Assembly: GCF_040276065.1 (NCBI RefSeq)
Contig: NZ_JBELOI010000006.1
Coordinates: 170,630 to 234,629, forward strand
Source: Castellaniella sp040276065
Lineage (GTDB): Bacteria > Pseudomonadota > Gammaproteobacteria > Burkholderiales > Burkholderiaceae_B
Reading direction: 5' to 3'
Length of the DNA: 64,000 bases
The notes under the pieces are model-generated. The model did not search any database and was not told where the DNA came from. It saw only the letters and a program-made list of their open reading frames with translations. Position numbers and translations under genes: made by a program. This document shows, one piece after another, positions 1 to 9,600 of this stretch; positions within the stretch are counted from its first letter, which is position 1; every line of letters starts with the position of its first letter.

Positions 1-2
1 TC

Positions 3-884
3 ACCCTGAAGGGCATGCCCGGCATCAAGGTGCCGATGCCGATCATCATGGGGATCGACATGGCGGGCATTGTCGCGGCGGTTGGTCCCAATTGCGGCGC
101 CTGGAAGGAAGGCGACCGCGTGATGGTCGATCCGCTGCTGCGGGAACGCTACAGCTTGCTGGGTGAGACGCTCGATGGCGGCCTGGCCGAGTTCTGCAAG
201 GTGCCGGCCGATCAATTGATCTCGCTGCCCGAGAACGTCGGCTTTGAGCAGGCAGCCGCTTTGCCGGTGGCCTATGGCACCGCCTACCGTATGATGGTCA
301 CGCGCGGCGGCATGCGGCTGGACGGCAGCGCGGCGGGGGAAAAGGTCTTTATCCTGGGAGCCTCGGGCGGCGTCGGCACCTGCTGCGTGCAGTTGGCAAA
401 GCTCAGCGGCGCCGAGGTCATCGTGGCCGCCTCCAGCCAGGAAAAGCTCGAGAGTCTCAAGGCTTTGGGCGCGGACCACGGCATTAACTATCGGGACGAG
501 GATTTCATGAAGGCGCTGCACGGCATCGCCGGCAAGCCGCGCATCTGGGGCGAAGGCGGCGTCGATACTATCGTCAATTTCACGGGTGGCGACACCTGGG
601 TGCCGTCGATCAAGAGCCTGCGCAAGGGCGGCAGCCTGCTGACCTGCGGGGCGACGGCGGGTTTCGACCCCAAGACCGATATGCGTTACATCTGGACCTT
701 CGAACTCAATATCATAGGCTCCAACGGGTGGCTGCGCGAAGACCTGCACTCGCTGCTTGAGTTGGTTCAGCAAGGACAGCTCAATCCGCCGGTCGACATG
801 CGCTTTGCGCTGGCGGACGCGCCCAAGGCTTTCCAGGCGCTCGAGGATCGCCAGGCCTTTGGCAAGCTCATCATCGTTCCCTAA
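3..884 (+). CDS. Medium-chain (zinc-type family) alcohol dehydrogenase/quinone oxidoreductase, 5' end cut off
   Basis: This is the C-terminal ~293 residues of an MDR-superfamily NAD(P)H oxidoreductase. The frame is open to the window edge, so the true start lies upstream. Visible features are the GroES-like segment (GIDMAGIVAAVG), the family stretch GGLAEF, and a Rossmann nucleotide-binding loop, GASGGVG, near residue 120. The short loop DPLLRERYSLLGE replaces the four-cysteine structural zinc lobe of classical alcohol dehydrogenases, so a zinc-poor or quinone-reductase-like member is likely. It ends 12 bases before an SDR gene with the same orientation, which suggests an operon of two oxidoreductases. 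The substrate cannot be told from sequence. Confidence 0.85.
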   Translation, partial: TLKGMPGIKVPMPIIMGIDMAGIVAAVGPNCGAWKEGDRVMVDPLLRERYSLLGETLDGGLAEFCKVPADQLISLPENVGFEQAAALPVAYGTAYRMMVTRGGMRLDGSAAGEKVFILGASGGVGTCCVQLAKLSGAEVIVAASSQEKLESLKALGADHGINYRDEDFMKALHGIAGKPRIWGEGGVDTIVNFTGGDTWVPSIKSLRKGGSLLTCGATAGFDPKTDMRYIWTFELNIIGSNGWLREDLHSLLELVQQGQLNPPVDMRFALADAPKAFQALEDRQAFGKLIIVP

Positions 885-896
885 GGACGGACAGCC

Positions 897-1658
897 ATGG
901 CCCCCCTCGAAGGAAAAACCGCGCTTGTGACCGGCGCAAGCCAGGGCATTGGCCGCGCGATCGCCCGCAAGCTGGCGGGCAAGGGTGCGTTTGTCGTGGT
1001 CCATGGGAATCGTTCCGTCGAGGCGGCCGATGCGCTGGTGCTCGAGATCGAGTCCGCTGGCGGCGGCGGCGCCGTGCTGCAAGCGGATCTCTCGCACAAG
1101 GATGGGCCCGCCCACTTGTGCGACATGCTGGAGGAGCTGCTGCGAGCGCGTTTCGGCGATCCGGGCCTGGATATCCTGGTCAACAATGCCGGTGCGCTCA
1201 AGCGTGAACCGATCGAAACCGTCACGCCGGAACAGTTCGACCTGACGCTGGCCGTCAACCTGAGGGCGCCCTTCTTTCTGATACAGCACCTCCTGCCCCG
1301 CTTGCGTGACCATGGGCGCATCATCAATGTGTCATCGATGAGTACCCGGGTGGCCTTTCCGACGATGGCTGCCTATGCGCCCGCCAAGGCGGGCCTGGAG
1401 GCGCTCACCCGTATACTGGCGGCACACCTCGGGGGGCGGGGGATCACGGTGAATGCGGTCTGCCCCGGTCTGACGGATACCGGCATGAATCCCCTGGAAG
1501 CAGGTTCGGAGGCGGCCAGGCTGGCGATCTCCAGCATCGCCTTGGGCCGGCTTGGGCGGCCCGACGATATTGCGGAGGTCATTGCCTTCCTGGCCGGTGA
1601 CGAAGCGCGTTGGGTGACTGCACAGTGCATCGAGGTCAGCGGCGGCCAACGCATTTGA
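897..1658 (+). CDS. SDR family NAD(P)-dependent oxidoreductase
   Basis: A 253-residue classical short-chain dehydrogenase/reductase. The nucleotide-binding motif TGASQGIG lies near residue 13, the NNAG motif near 100, and the catalytic Ser and Tyr-X3-Lys (YAPAK) near 145-165. The C-terminus ends in the usual VSGGQRI-type tail. An AAGGA ribosome binding site lies just before the ATG. It follows a medium-chain dehydrogenase gene by 12 bases and is probably co-transcribed with it. FabG-like reductases share all these motifs, but the neighbours do not suggest fatty acid synthesis, so no substrate is assigned. Confidence 0.9.
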   Translation: MAPLEGKTALVTGASQGIGRAIARKLAGKGAFVVVHGNRSVEAADALVLEIESAGGGGAVLQADLSHKDGPAHLCDMLEELLRARFGDPGLDILVNNAGALKREPIETVTPEQFDLTLAVNLRAPFFLIQHLLPRLRDHGRIINVSSMSTRVAFPTMAAYAPAKAGLEALTRILAAHLGGRGITVNAVCPGLTDTGMNPLEAGSEAARLAISSIALGRLGRPDDIAEVIAFLAGDEARWVTAQCIEVSGGQRI

Positions 1659-1710
1659 TTATTTTGATCAATGATCCTCCCGGGCGCGCCAAGCCGGATG
1701 GGCCCGGGCA

Positions 1711-2235
1711 ATGGATCGAGGATGGTGCCAATTGGACGGAATTGATCGTCATATCCTAGCGGTGCTGCAGGAGGACGCCGATTTGGCTGTCAGCGAGGTG
1801 GCAGCCAGGGTCGGCTTGTCCAGTACGCCATGCTGGAAACGGATACAAAAGCTCAAGGATGACCGCGTCATCCAGAAACAGGTGGTGCTGTGCGACCCCG
1901 ATTTGCTGGACTTGAGCACCACGGTCTTTGTGAGAATATCCACGAATCAGCACAATGAGGCCTGGCTGCAGCAATTCACCCGCGCGGTCCAGGACATTCC
2001 TGAAATAGTGGAAGCCTATCGGTTGAGCGGCGACGTGGATTATCTCTTGCGAATTGTCGCTCGGGACATACAGGGATACGACTCAGTCTACAAACGGCTG
2101 ATTCAAGCCTGCGAGCTGCACGATGTCAGCGCTAGTTTTGCAATGGAGAGAATAAAGTACTCCACGGCGCTTCCAATTGAACTCGAGGACGAATCGGCCA
2201 CCCCGCAGCATCGCGGCATGCGCAAGTCGAAATAG
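1711..2235 (+). CDS. Lrp/AsnC family transcriptional regulator
   Basis: A 174-residue Lrp-type DNA-binding protein. An N-terminal winged helix-turn-helix (LDGIDRHILAVLQ, then LSSTPCWKRIQKL) is followed by the RAM/AsnC effector-binding domain with the expected G-D-DYLL stretch near residue 110. Such proteins usually bind an amino acid and act as multimers on nearby promoters, so the two upstream oxidoreductase genes are plausible targets. The ATG at 1711 gives a few residues more than usual. A TTG at 1732, which begins with the canonical LDGID, is an alternative start. Confidence 0.88.
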   Translation: MDRGWCQLDGIDRHILAVLQEDADLAVSEVAARVGLSSTPCWKRIQKLKDDRVIQKQVVLCDPDLLDLSTTVFVRISTNQHNEAWLQQFTRAVQDIPEIVEAYRLSGDVDYLLRIVARDIQGYDSVYKRLIQACELHDVSASFAMERIKYSTALPIELEDESATPQHRGMRKSK

Positions 2236-2258
2236 CGGCTTTCATTGCAGTGTCCGCG

Positions 2259-3107
2259 CTAGCGGAACACGACCGTGCGCCCGCCGTGGAGCAGGACGCG
2301 GTGCTCGACCTGCCAGCGCACCGCGCGCGAAAGCACCAGGGATTCCACGTCGCTGCCGATCCGGGTGAGGGCCTGGGCGTCCATCGAGTGATCGACGCGT
2401 TCGATGTCTTGCTCGATGATTGGGCCCTCGTCCAGATCCTGGGTGACATAGTGGGCGGTCGCGCCGATGATCTTGACCCCCCGGTCGTGCGCCTGATGGT
2501 AGGGGCGCGCACCCTTGAAGCTGGGCAGGAAGCTGTGGTGGATATTGATCGCGCGGCCTTCGAGCGCGCGGCACATGTCCTGGGTCAGGATCTGCATATA
2601 GCGCGCCAGCACCACCAGATCGACGCGCTCGCGCTCGGCCAGGTCCAGGATGCGTCGCTCCTGCGCGGCACGGGTCTCGGGGCTCACCGGCAGGTGATGG
2701 AACGGCACGCCGTGCGCCTGGGCCAGCGGCCCGAAATCCGGGTGGTTGGACACGACCCCCGCGATCTCGACCGGCAGTTGGCCGCTTTGCGTGCGAAACA
2801 GCAGGTCGTTCAAGCAGTGCCCCTGGCGGCTGACCAGGATCAGCAGGCGGGCCTTGCGGCGCTTGTCGTGGATCTCGAAGTGCATCGAAAAGCGCCGCGC
2901 CACGCCCTCGAAATCCCGCGCCAGCTCGTCGATCGCCGACTCGTGGGGCAGCGAGAAATGGATGCGCAGGAAAAACCGCTCGGTATCGCTGTCGCCGAAC
3001 TGTTGTGAATGGATGATGTTGCCGTGCCGCGTCAGCAGCCAGCCCGAGACGTGATGGACGATCCCCATGCGGTCGGGGCAGGACAGGGTCAGGATGTATT
3101 CGCGCAT
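2259..3107 (-). CDS. purU: Formyltetrahydrofolate deformylase
   Basis: PurU hydrolyses 10-formyltetrahydrofolate to formate and tetrahydrofolate, balancing one-carbon pools and feeding formate to purine synthesis. The 282 residues match the family length. An N-terminal ACT domain (LSCPDRMGIVHHVSGWL) is followed by a formyltransferase-fold domain. The active-site stretches INIHHSFLPSFKG (Asn and His) and LDEGPII (Asp) are present. It ends 24 bases from the convergent Lrp-type gene. A flavin reductase gene ends 2 bases upstream of the ATG, so the two may be co-transcribed. Confidence 0.95.
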   Translation of the reverse strand: MREYILTLSCPDRMGIVHHVSGWLLTRHGNIIHSQQFGDSDTERFFLRIHFSLPHESAIDELARDFEGVARRFSMHFEIHDKRRKARLLILVSRQGHCLNDLLFRTQSGQLPVEIAGVVSNHPDFGPLAQAHGVPFHHLPVSPETRAAQERRILDLAERERVDLVVLARYMQILTQDMCRALEGRAINIHHSFLPSFKGARPYHQAHDRGVKIIGATAHYVTQDLDEGPIIEQDIERVDHSMDAQALTRIGSDVESLVLSRAVRWQVEHRVLLHGGRTVVFR

Positions 3108-3108
3108 T

Positions 3109-3639
3109 TCAGTTGCGTGACAGGGGCTCGCTCGCGGGGGTCAGGTCGAAATCGCCCGCATGGTAGATCAACGGCGCGATGAGCTGCCGCCAGCAGTGTT
3201 CGACCCGGCCGACCAGGATGGTATGGTCGCCCGCCGCGTGCCGTTGCGTGTTGTGGCATTCAAACCAGGCGGCGCAGCGGGGGTCGGCGAGCATCAGCGT
3301 GCCGTTGGGCGCGCGGTCCAGGTCCAGGCCGAGGAAACGCGCGGCCTGCGGGCCGTGCGAGAATCGCCGCGCGAGGTCGACCTGAGAGGCCGACAACACA
3401 TGGATGACGTAGCGCTCGGCGCGCGTGAACGCCGGCAGCGACGAGGCGGCGTGCGTCAGGGTCCACAGCACCATGGGGGGCGCCAGCGACACCGAGCTGA
3501 ACGAGCTGATGGTCAGGCCCAGCGGGGCGCCGGTGTCGGGGTGCTCGGCCGTGACCACGGTGACGCCGCTGGGGAAACGGCCCAGGGCGGACCGAAAGTA
3601 CAGATCCGGAAAATCGGCGGAGGCGGGGGATGCGGGCAT
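3109..3639 (-). CDS. Flavin reductase family protein
   Basis: A 176-residue split-barrel FMN-binding protein of the flavin reductase (HpaC-like) family. The pattern FRSALGRFPSGVTVVTA near the N-terminus and GLTISSFSSVSLAPPMVLW after it are the family's flavin-binding signatures. The frame stays open far upstream, but the ATG at 3639 is chosen because it starts just before the conserved domain and only 8 bases after the pdxH stop. It probably reduces FMN or FAD with NAD(P)H for a partner monooxygenase. No such partner lies next to it, so the physiological role is open. Confidence 0.85.
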   Translation of the reverse strand: MPASPASADFPDLYFRSALGRFPSGVTVVTAEHPDTGAPLGLTISSFSSVSLAPPMVLWTLTHAASSLPAFTRAERYVIHVLSASQVDLARRFSHGPQAARFLGLDLDRAPNGTLMLADPRCAAWFECHNTQRHAAGDHTILVGRVEHCWRQLIAPLIYHAGDFDLTPASEPLSRN

Positions 3640-3647
3640 GGAGTCGA

Positions 3648-4277
3648 TCAGGGCGCCAGGCGCCGCAGGACCCAGCCCTCGCCCTGGCGCGCATAGACCA
3701 GGCGGTCGTGCAGCCGCGAGGGGCGGCCCTGCCAGAACTCGATGGATTGCGGCGCCAGCCGGTAGCCTCCCCAGTGCGGTGGGCGGGCGGGGTCGTCCCC
3801 CAGGGATTGCGTGAGCTCGCGCATGCGCGCGGCCAGGGCCTCGTGGGTCGTCGGCCGGCTCTGCGCCGAGGCCCAGGCGCCGATGCGCGAGCCCAGCGGG
3901 CGGCTGCTGAAATAGGCGTCGGATTCCTCGGCGGCGACCCGCGCGACGCCGCCCTCGATGCGGACCTGGCGCTCGAGTTCGGGCCAGAAGAACAACAGGC
4001 TGGCGCAGGCGTTGGCCTCGAGCTCGAGGCCCTTGCGCGATTCGTAGTTGGTATAGAACACGAAGCCCTGCGCGTCGTAGCCCTTGAGCAGCACGATCCG
4101 CGCGGCGGGCCGGCCCTCGGGCGTGGCTGTCGCCAGGGCCATCGCCGTGGGCTCGCGCACCTCGCTGTGCAGGGCCTGCTCGAACCAGGTCCCGAACTGG
4201 GTGATGGGATCGGCGGCGGCGGAGGATTCCAGCAATTCGAACTTCTGGTAGGTCTGGCGGATATCGGCGATGGACAT
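3648..4277 (-). CDS. pdxH: Pyridoxamine 5'-phosphate oxidase
   Basis: PdxH oxidises pyridoxine or pyridoxamine 5'-phosphate to PLP using FMN and oxygen. The 209-residue product carries the family landmarks: RIVLLKGYDAQGFVFYTNYESRKG (FMN and substrate contacts) in the first half and FWQGRPSRLHDRL at the C-terminus. The open frame continues upstream, but the ATG at 4277 gives the usual MSIADIRQTY beginning. It sits 17 bases after the ChaC-like gene and 8 bases before the flavin reductase gene, in a run of four co-directional genes. Confidence 0.95.
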   Translation of the reverse strand: MSIADIRQTYQKFELLESSAAADPITQFGTWFEQALHSEVREPTAMALATATPEGRPAARIVLLKGYDAQGFVFYTNYESRKGLELEANACASLLFFWPELERQVRIEGGVARVAAEESDAYFSSRPLGSRIGAWASAQSRPTTHEALAARMRELTQSLGDDPARPPHWGGYRLAPQSIEFWQGRPSRLHDRLVYARQGEGWVLRRLAP

Positions 4278-4294
4278 GTGGGGTTCCGGGGCGG

Positions 4295-4966
4295 TCAGCG
4301 CGGGTGCTCGGTGGAGGGGTGGCCGGCCGCGACGGCCCGCGCGATGGCGCGCAGCTTGCGGTCGTGGATGCCGGCGGCCTCGAGGGCGCGGGCGGTTTGC
4401 AGGACGTATTCGGTGCAGGGGCCATAGCGGCCATGGCCCTGGCGCACGATGGGCACGATCTGGTCCACCGACAGGCCCGGCACATAGCCGTCGTCGGCGC
4501 GGTTCATGGTGAACACCAGCGCCTGGAGGGGGCCTTGGGGAGTCTGGCAGCTCAGCCAGCGCGGAATATAGGCCCCGGTGGGCATCTCGCGCCACCACAG
4601 CGCGTCCATGATGGGCGGCACCTGGCCGGCGGCGATCCGATAGGCCCGGCCCTGGCATGAGCCGCCCATGTCCAGGCCGAACACCAGGCCGGGGGCCTCG
4701 GGCGTGCCCCGGTTCACGCGCGACCACAGGCACAGGGCGCGGTGATAGCCGTGGATGCGGCCCAGGCGGGATTCGACGTGATCGAACTCTGGGCGCCAGA
4801 TCAGCGAGCCGTAGCCAAAGACCCATAGATCGCTGTGTCCGTCCCAGTGGCTCAGCGTGTGGTCGATCGACGCACGATGCGCGGCGGCGTCCAACAGCCT
4901 GAAGCTCCGGACGGTGGGCGGAGATCGGCGGGGGGACGACTTGGGGGCGTTCACGGGGGTTGGCAA
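4295..4966 (-). CDS. ChaC-like gamma-glutamylcyclotransferase
   Basis: A 223-residue protein with the ChaC signature VFGYGSLIW near residue 50 and the acidic motif WREMPTGAY near residue 130, where the family's catalytic glutamate lies. ChaC enzymes cleave glutathione to 5-oxoproline and Cys-Gly in the cytosol. The first 40 residues are basic and poorly conserved, so a later start is possible. It is the first gene of the leftward run toward purU. The older name, cation transport protein ChaC, reflects gene position in E. coli rather than function. Confidence 0.88.
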   Translation of the reverse strand: MPTPVNAPKSSPRRSPPTVRSFRLLDAAAHRASIDHTLSHWDGHSDLWVFGYGSLIWRPEFDHVESRLGRIHGYHRALCLWSRVNRGTPEAPGLVFGLDMGGSCQGRAYRIAAGQVPPIMDALWWREMPTGAYIPRWLSCQTPQGPLQALVFTMNRADDGYVPGLSVDQIVPIVRQGHGRYGPCTEYVLQTARALEAAGIHDRKLRAIARAVAAGHPSTEHPR

Positions 4967-5043
4967 TCCGGGGGCTGCGGGAATCGTACCCCTATTGTAG
5001 AGGACTTGTCCGTTAAAATGGCCGCGATATCGGACACTCCCCC

Positions 5044-5958
5044 ATGATCCCAGACCCTTCCCCAGCGGCGGCGGACGATGCCGCGCCCCCGATTTCCGCG
5101 CCTTGGCCGGACGCGCGCCCCTCGCCGGCCGACGCGGCCGGACCCGTCGACGCCGGGCGGCGCTTTGGCGGGATCGACCGGCTGTACGGCGCGGGCGCCC
5201 TCGAGGCGCTGGCGGGCCTGCACGTCGTGGTCGCCGGCATCGGCGGGGTCGGGACGTGGTGCGTCGAGGCCCTGGCGCGCTCCGGCGCCGGTGCCCTGAC
5301 CCTGGTCGACCTGGACCACATCGCCGAGTCCAATATCAATCGCCAGGCCCATGCCCTGGGCAGCACCCTGGGCCGCTCCAAGGTCGAGGCCATGGCCGAA
5401 CGCGTGGGCGACATCAATCCCGCCTGTGCCGTGCGCCTGATCGATGATTTCGTGGACGCCGACAACGTGGCCGGCATCCTGGCGGTCCGGCCGGGGCCGG
5501 GCATCCTCGTGGATTGCACCGATCAGGTGCCGGCCAAGGTGGCGATGGTCCTCGCGGCCCGGGCCGCGCACTGGCCGCTGATCGTGTGCGGCGGGGCCGG
5601 CGGCAAGACCGACCCGCTGGCCCTGCGCGCCGGCGACCTGTCCCAGGCCGTGCACGATGCCTTGCTGGGGCGCGTGCGCCAGGTGCTGCGCCAGCGCCAC
5701 GGCTATCCCAAGGGCGGCGCGGCGGGCGGCAAGCCCAGCCGCCGGCCGGCCCGCATGGGGGTTTCGTGCCTGTGGTTCGACCAGCCGGCCGTGCTGCCGT
5801 CGGCCTGGCGCGGCGCCGACGGCGCGCCCGCCCCGGCCGAGGCGCCGCAGGGCCTGTCCTGCGCGGGTTACGGCTCGGCCGTCGCGGTCACGGCCGCCAT
5901 GGGCATGGCCGCCGCCGACCGGGCACTGCGCCAGGGCCTGGCCCTGGCCGGGCTTTAG
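5044..5958 (+). CDS. tcdA: tRNA threonylcarbamoyladenosine dehydratase
   Basis: TcdA (formerly CsdL/YgdL) is an E1-like enzyme that uses ATP to cyclise t6A37 of ANN-decoding tRNAs to ct6A. The 304-residue product has the GGIDRLYG start of the domain, the ATP-binding loop VAGIGGVGTW near residue 65, the DLDHIAESNINRQ stretch, and the C-terminal sequence around VSCLWF. The first ~35 residues are Pro/Ala-rich and probably disordered. A TAAAAT box lies just upstream, near 5015. The stop overlaps the stop of the convergent aminotransferase gene by 4 bases. Confidence 0.93.
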   Translation: MIPDPSPAAADDAAPPISAPWPDARPSPADAAGPVDAGRRFGGIDRLYGAGALEALAGLHVVVAGIGGVGTWCVEALARSGAGALTLVDLDHIAESNINRQAHALGSTLGRSKVEAMAERVGDINPACAVRLIDDFVDADNVAGILAVRPGPGILVDCTDQVPAKVAMVLAARAAHWPLIVCGGAGGKTDPLALRAGDLSQAVHDALLGRVRQVLRQRHGYPKGGAAGGKPSRRPARMGVSCLWFDQPAVLPSAWRGADGAPAPAEAPQGLSCAGYGSAVAVTAAMGMAAADRALRQGLALAGL

Positions 5959-6659
5959 GCCTCGCCGACGCCGTCCGGACCCCGATCCCCGGGGGGGCCG
6001 TCCACCGTGTCCAGGCGGGCGTCCAGCCAGCCGCGCAGGGCGTTCGAGACCCGCAGCGCCGAGGCCGCGCGCAGGTCGGCCACCGACAACCGGGCCTCGC
6101 GCGCCAGACCGGCATCCAGCAGGGCCTGGCGCCGCACCCCCGGCAGCAGTCCGCTGGCCAGCGGCGGCGTCAGCCAGGCGCCGTCCTCGTCACGGATGTA
6201 CACATTGCTGCGGCTGCCTTCGCACAGCTCACTGCGCGCGTTGCCGTAAATCACGTCGAACACCCCCGGATGCGTCGCCAGCCACGCCTCGTCCGCCGCG
6301 AACCAGGGCCGGTGCGTGGTCTTGTGCGCCAGCCAGAAGGCGTCCGCGTCCAGGGGCGCGGGTGCCAGCCGCAGGCGCACGGGCTGCGGGGTGTCGGGCA
6401 GCGGATCAGAGGCGATGCGGCTCGCGCCGTCGGGGCCCACCAGCAGGCGCAGACGGAAGACGCCGGTCGGAGCGGCCGCGCGGGCGTGTGCGATCCGGGC
6501 GTCCAGCGCGGGCAGGTCCAGGGGGTATCCCAGGGCCGCGGCCGAACGCGCGAGGCGCGCGCGGTGCCCCGGCCACAGGGCGATCGTGCCATCCTCCAGG
6601 CGCATGGTCTCGATCAGCTCGGGCGGTGCGCCGGGCGCGGGCACCCGCGCGGCCGTCAT
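5955..6659 (-). CDS. Aminotransferase class IV protein (PabC/IlvE fold)
   Basis: A 234-residue fold-type IV PLP enzyme. The Schiff-base lysine is in HKTTHRPWF, and the phosphate and substrate region is NARSELCEGSRSNVYI. These are the features of aminodeoxychorismate lyase (PabC) and of the C-terminal part of PabB-PabC fusions, so a role in p-aminobenzoate (folate) synthesis is the best guess. A branched-chain or D-amino-acid transaminase cannot be excluded. The ATG overlaps the stop codon of the large uvrA-like gene (ATGA), implying translational coupling, though no functional link is known. Confidence 0.8.
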   Translation of the reverse strand: MTAARVPAPGAPPELIETMRLEDGTIALWPGHRARLARSAAALGYPLDLPALDARIAHARAAAPTGVFRLRLLVGPDGASRIASDPLPDTPQPVRLRLAPAPLDADAFWLAHKTTHRPWFAADEAWLATHPGVFDVIYGNARSELCEGSRSNVYIRDEDGAWLTPPLASGLLPGVRRQALLDAGLAREARLSVADLRAASALRVSNALRGWLDARLDTVDGPPGDRGPDGVGEA

Positions 6660-9600
6660 CCCGCGCCCTCCGGGAGGGCGGGGCGGCGCGCCATGCCCGC
6701 TTGCCGGGCCAGGAACTCGGCCAGGACGCGGCCGGTGTGGGTGGCGGCGGTCGCAAGGTGTTCGGGGCTGCCGTCGGCGACCAGCCGGCCGCCGTCCTCG
6801 CCGCCTTCCGGACCCAGGTCCAGAATCCAGTCCGCCTCGGCGATGATGTCCAGATTGTGCTCGATCACCACCACGGTATTGCCCGCGTCCACCAGCCGGT
6901 GCAGCACGTGGATCAGCTTTTCCACGTCGGCGGTCGACAGGCCCACCGTGGGCTCGTCCAGCACATACAGGGTGTGCGGCGCGCGCGAGGCGCGGCCGGT
7001 GCGCGTCAGCCCCTCGTCCAGGTGCGCCTTGGTCAGTTCGGTGACCAGCTTGATGCGCTGCGCCTCGCCGCCCGACAGCGTGGGCGAGGGCTGGCCCAGC
7101 GTCAGATAGCCCAGGCCCACGTCCTGCATCAGTCGCAGGGCGCGTGAAATCTTGCGGTGCGCGGCGAAATGGCCGACCGCCTCGTCCACCTCCATGCGCA
7201 GCAGATCGCCCGCGCTGCGCTCGCGCCAGCGCACGCCCAGGGTCTCTTGGTTGAAGCGCGCGCCGTGGCAGGCGTCGCAGGGCACCTTGACGTCGGGCAG
7301 GAAGCTCATCTCGATGGTGCGCATGCCCTGGCCCTCGCATTCCGGGCAGCGGCCCTCGCCCGTGTTGAACGAGAAGCGCGAGCTGGTCCAGCCCCGCATG
7401 CGCGCCTCGCGCGTGGCGGCAAACAGCTTGCGCACATCGTCCCAGAAGCCCACGTAGGTCGCCGGGCAGGAGCGCGGCGTCTTGCCGATCGGCGTCTGGT
7501 CCACCTCGAGCACCCGGTCGATCGCCTGCCATCCCGCGATCGAGGCGCAGCCGCGCCACGCGGGCGCCTTGCGGGCGGACACCGCGCGCGCCAGATTGTC
7601 CAGCAGCACATCGCGCGCCAGGGTCGATTTGCCCGAGCCCGAGACGCCGGTCACGACACTGAGCCGCCCCACGGGGATGCGCGCGTGCACCTGCCGCAGA
7701 TTGTGCAGGCTCGCGTCGATGATTTCGATCATCGGCGTATGTGCCTCGATCGCGCGGCGCCCGGCCATCGGGTGGCGCAGCGGCTCGCGCAAGTAGCGGC
7801 CCGTGAGCGAGGCGGGGTTGCCCATGATGTCCTCGACGCTGCCCTGCGCCACCACCATGCCGCCGCGCACGCCCGCGCCCGGGCCGATATCGATGACGTG
7901 GCCCGCCCGGCGGATCGTGTCCTCGTCGTGCTCGACCACCACCAGGGTGTTGCCGTTGTCCTCCAGGCGCGCCAGGGCGTCGAGCAGAATGCGGTTGTCG
8001 CGCGGGTGCAGGCCGATCGTGGGCTCGTCCAGCACATAGCACACGCCTTGCAGGTTCGAGCCCAGTTGCGCGGCCAGGCGGATGCGTTGCGCCTCGCCGC
8101 CCGAGAGCGTGGGCGAGGCCCGGTCCAGCGCCAGGTAGCCCAGGCCGACGGATTCCATGAAATTCAGGCGGCTGCGAATCTCGGCGAGCACGTCGCGCGC
8201 GATCTCGGCCTCGCGGCCCCGCCCGCTGATGCCGAGGAAAAAGCGCTGGGCGTCGCTGACCGCCATCGAGGCCAGCTCGGCGATCGAGCGGTCGCGCCAG
8301 CGAAAGGCCAGCGCCACGCGGTTGAGGCGCTGGCCCTTGCAATGCGGGCAGGGCGCCAGTTCGTCGCCCGCCCATTCGTTCCAGGCGGTCTCCTCGCCGC
8401 TCTGATCCTCGGTGAAACCCTTGAGCTGCAGGCCGGTGCCGAAACAATGCGTGCACCAGCCGTGGCGCGAGTTGTAGGAAAACAGCCGGGGATCGGGCTC
8501 CGGGAAGCTGGTGCCGCAGCTCGGGCAGGCGCGCTTGATCGAAAAGGTCAGGGTTTTGGGCTGGGCCGCGAGGCCCGAGGCGCGGCGCGCGCCCAGGTCG
8601 CCGTTTCCGGCGGTCAGGCCGGTCAGCAGGCTGAAGCGCCCGCGGCCGAGGGCCAGGGCCTCGCGCACCGCCTCGCGCAGCGCCCCCTCGTCGCGCACGT
8701 CCACGACCAGATCGCGCACCGGCAGCTCGATCGTGTGCTCCCGATAGCGGTCGAGGCGCGGCCAGGGGGCCACCGGAATGAACTCGCCATCCACCCTCAG
8801 GTGCGTGTGGCCGTGCGACGCCGCCCATTTCGCGAGGTCGGTGTAGTAGCCCTTGCGCGCCACGACCAGGGGCGCCAGCAGGCCGATGTGCTGGTCCGCG
8901 TGGTCGCGCAGAATTTGCGCGACGATTTGTTCCGGGGTCTGGGGCTCGACCGCGACGTGGCAATCCGGGCACATCTGGGTGCCCAGCTTGACGTATAGCA
9001 GGCGCAGGAAATGATGGATCTCGGTCATCGTCGCCACGGTGGACTTGCGCCCGCCCCGGCTGGTGCGCTGCTCGATCGCCACCGTGGGCGGGATACCGTA
9101 GATCGCATCCACGTCCGGCTTGCCCGCGGGCTGGACGATGGCGCGCGCATAGGCGTTCAGGGACTCCAGGTAGCGGCGTTGTCCCTCGTTGAACAGGATG
9201 TCGAAGGCCAGGGTCGATTTGCCCGAACCCGAGACGCCGGTGATCACGGTGAAGGCGTCGCGCGGGATGTGCACGTCGATGCCCTTGAGGTTGTGCTCGC
9301 GGGCGTTGACGATGTGGATGTCGCGCGCGGGCTCGGCGCGCACGGCGGCGGCGTAGGCCGTGGGCGGCTCGGACAACAGGCCGCGGCGCGATTCCAGGTC
9401 GCGGACATAGTCCGCCAGGGCGCGGCCGGTATGCGTGTCGCCGCGCGCCATCAGCGCTTCCGGGGTGCCCTCGGCAACCAGCCGGCCGCCCTGGTCGCCG
9501 CCTTCGGGGCCGAGGTCGATCAGCCAGTCGGCGGCGCGGATCACATCCAGATTGTGCTCGATGATCAGCAGCGAGTGGCCCGCGGCCAGCAGCTTGCGGA

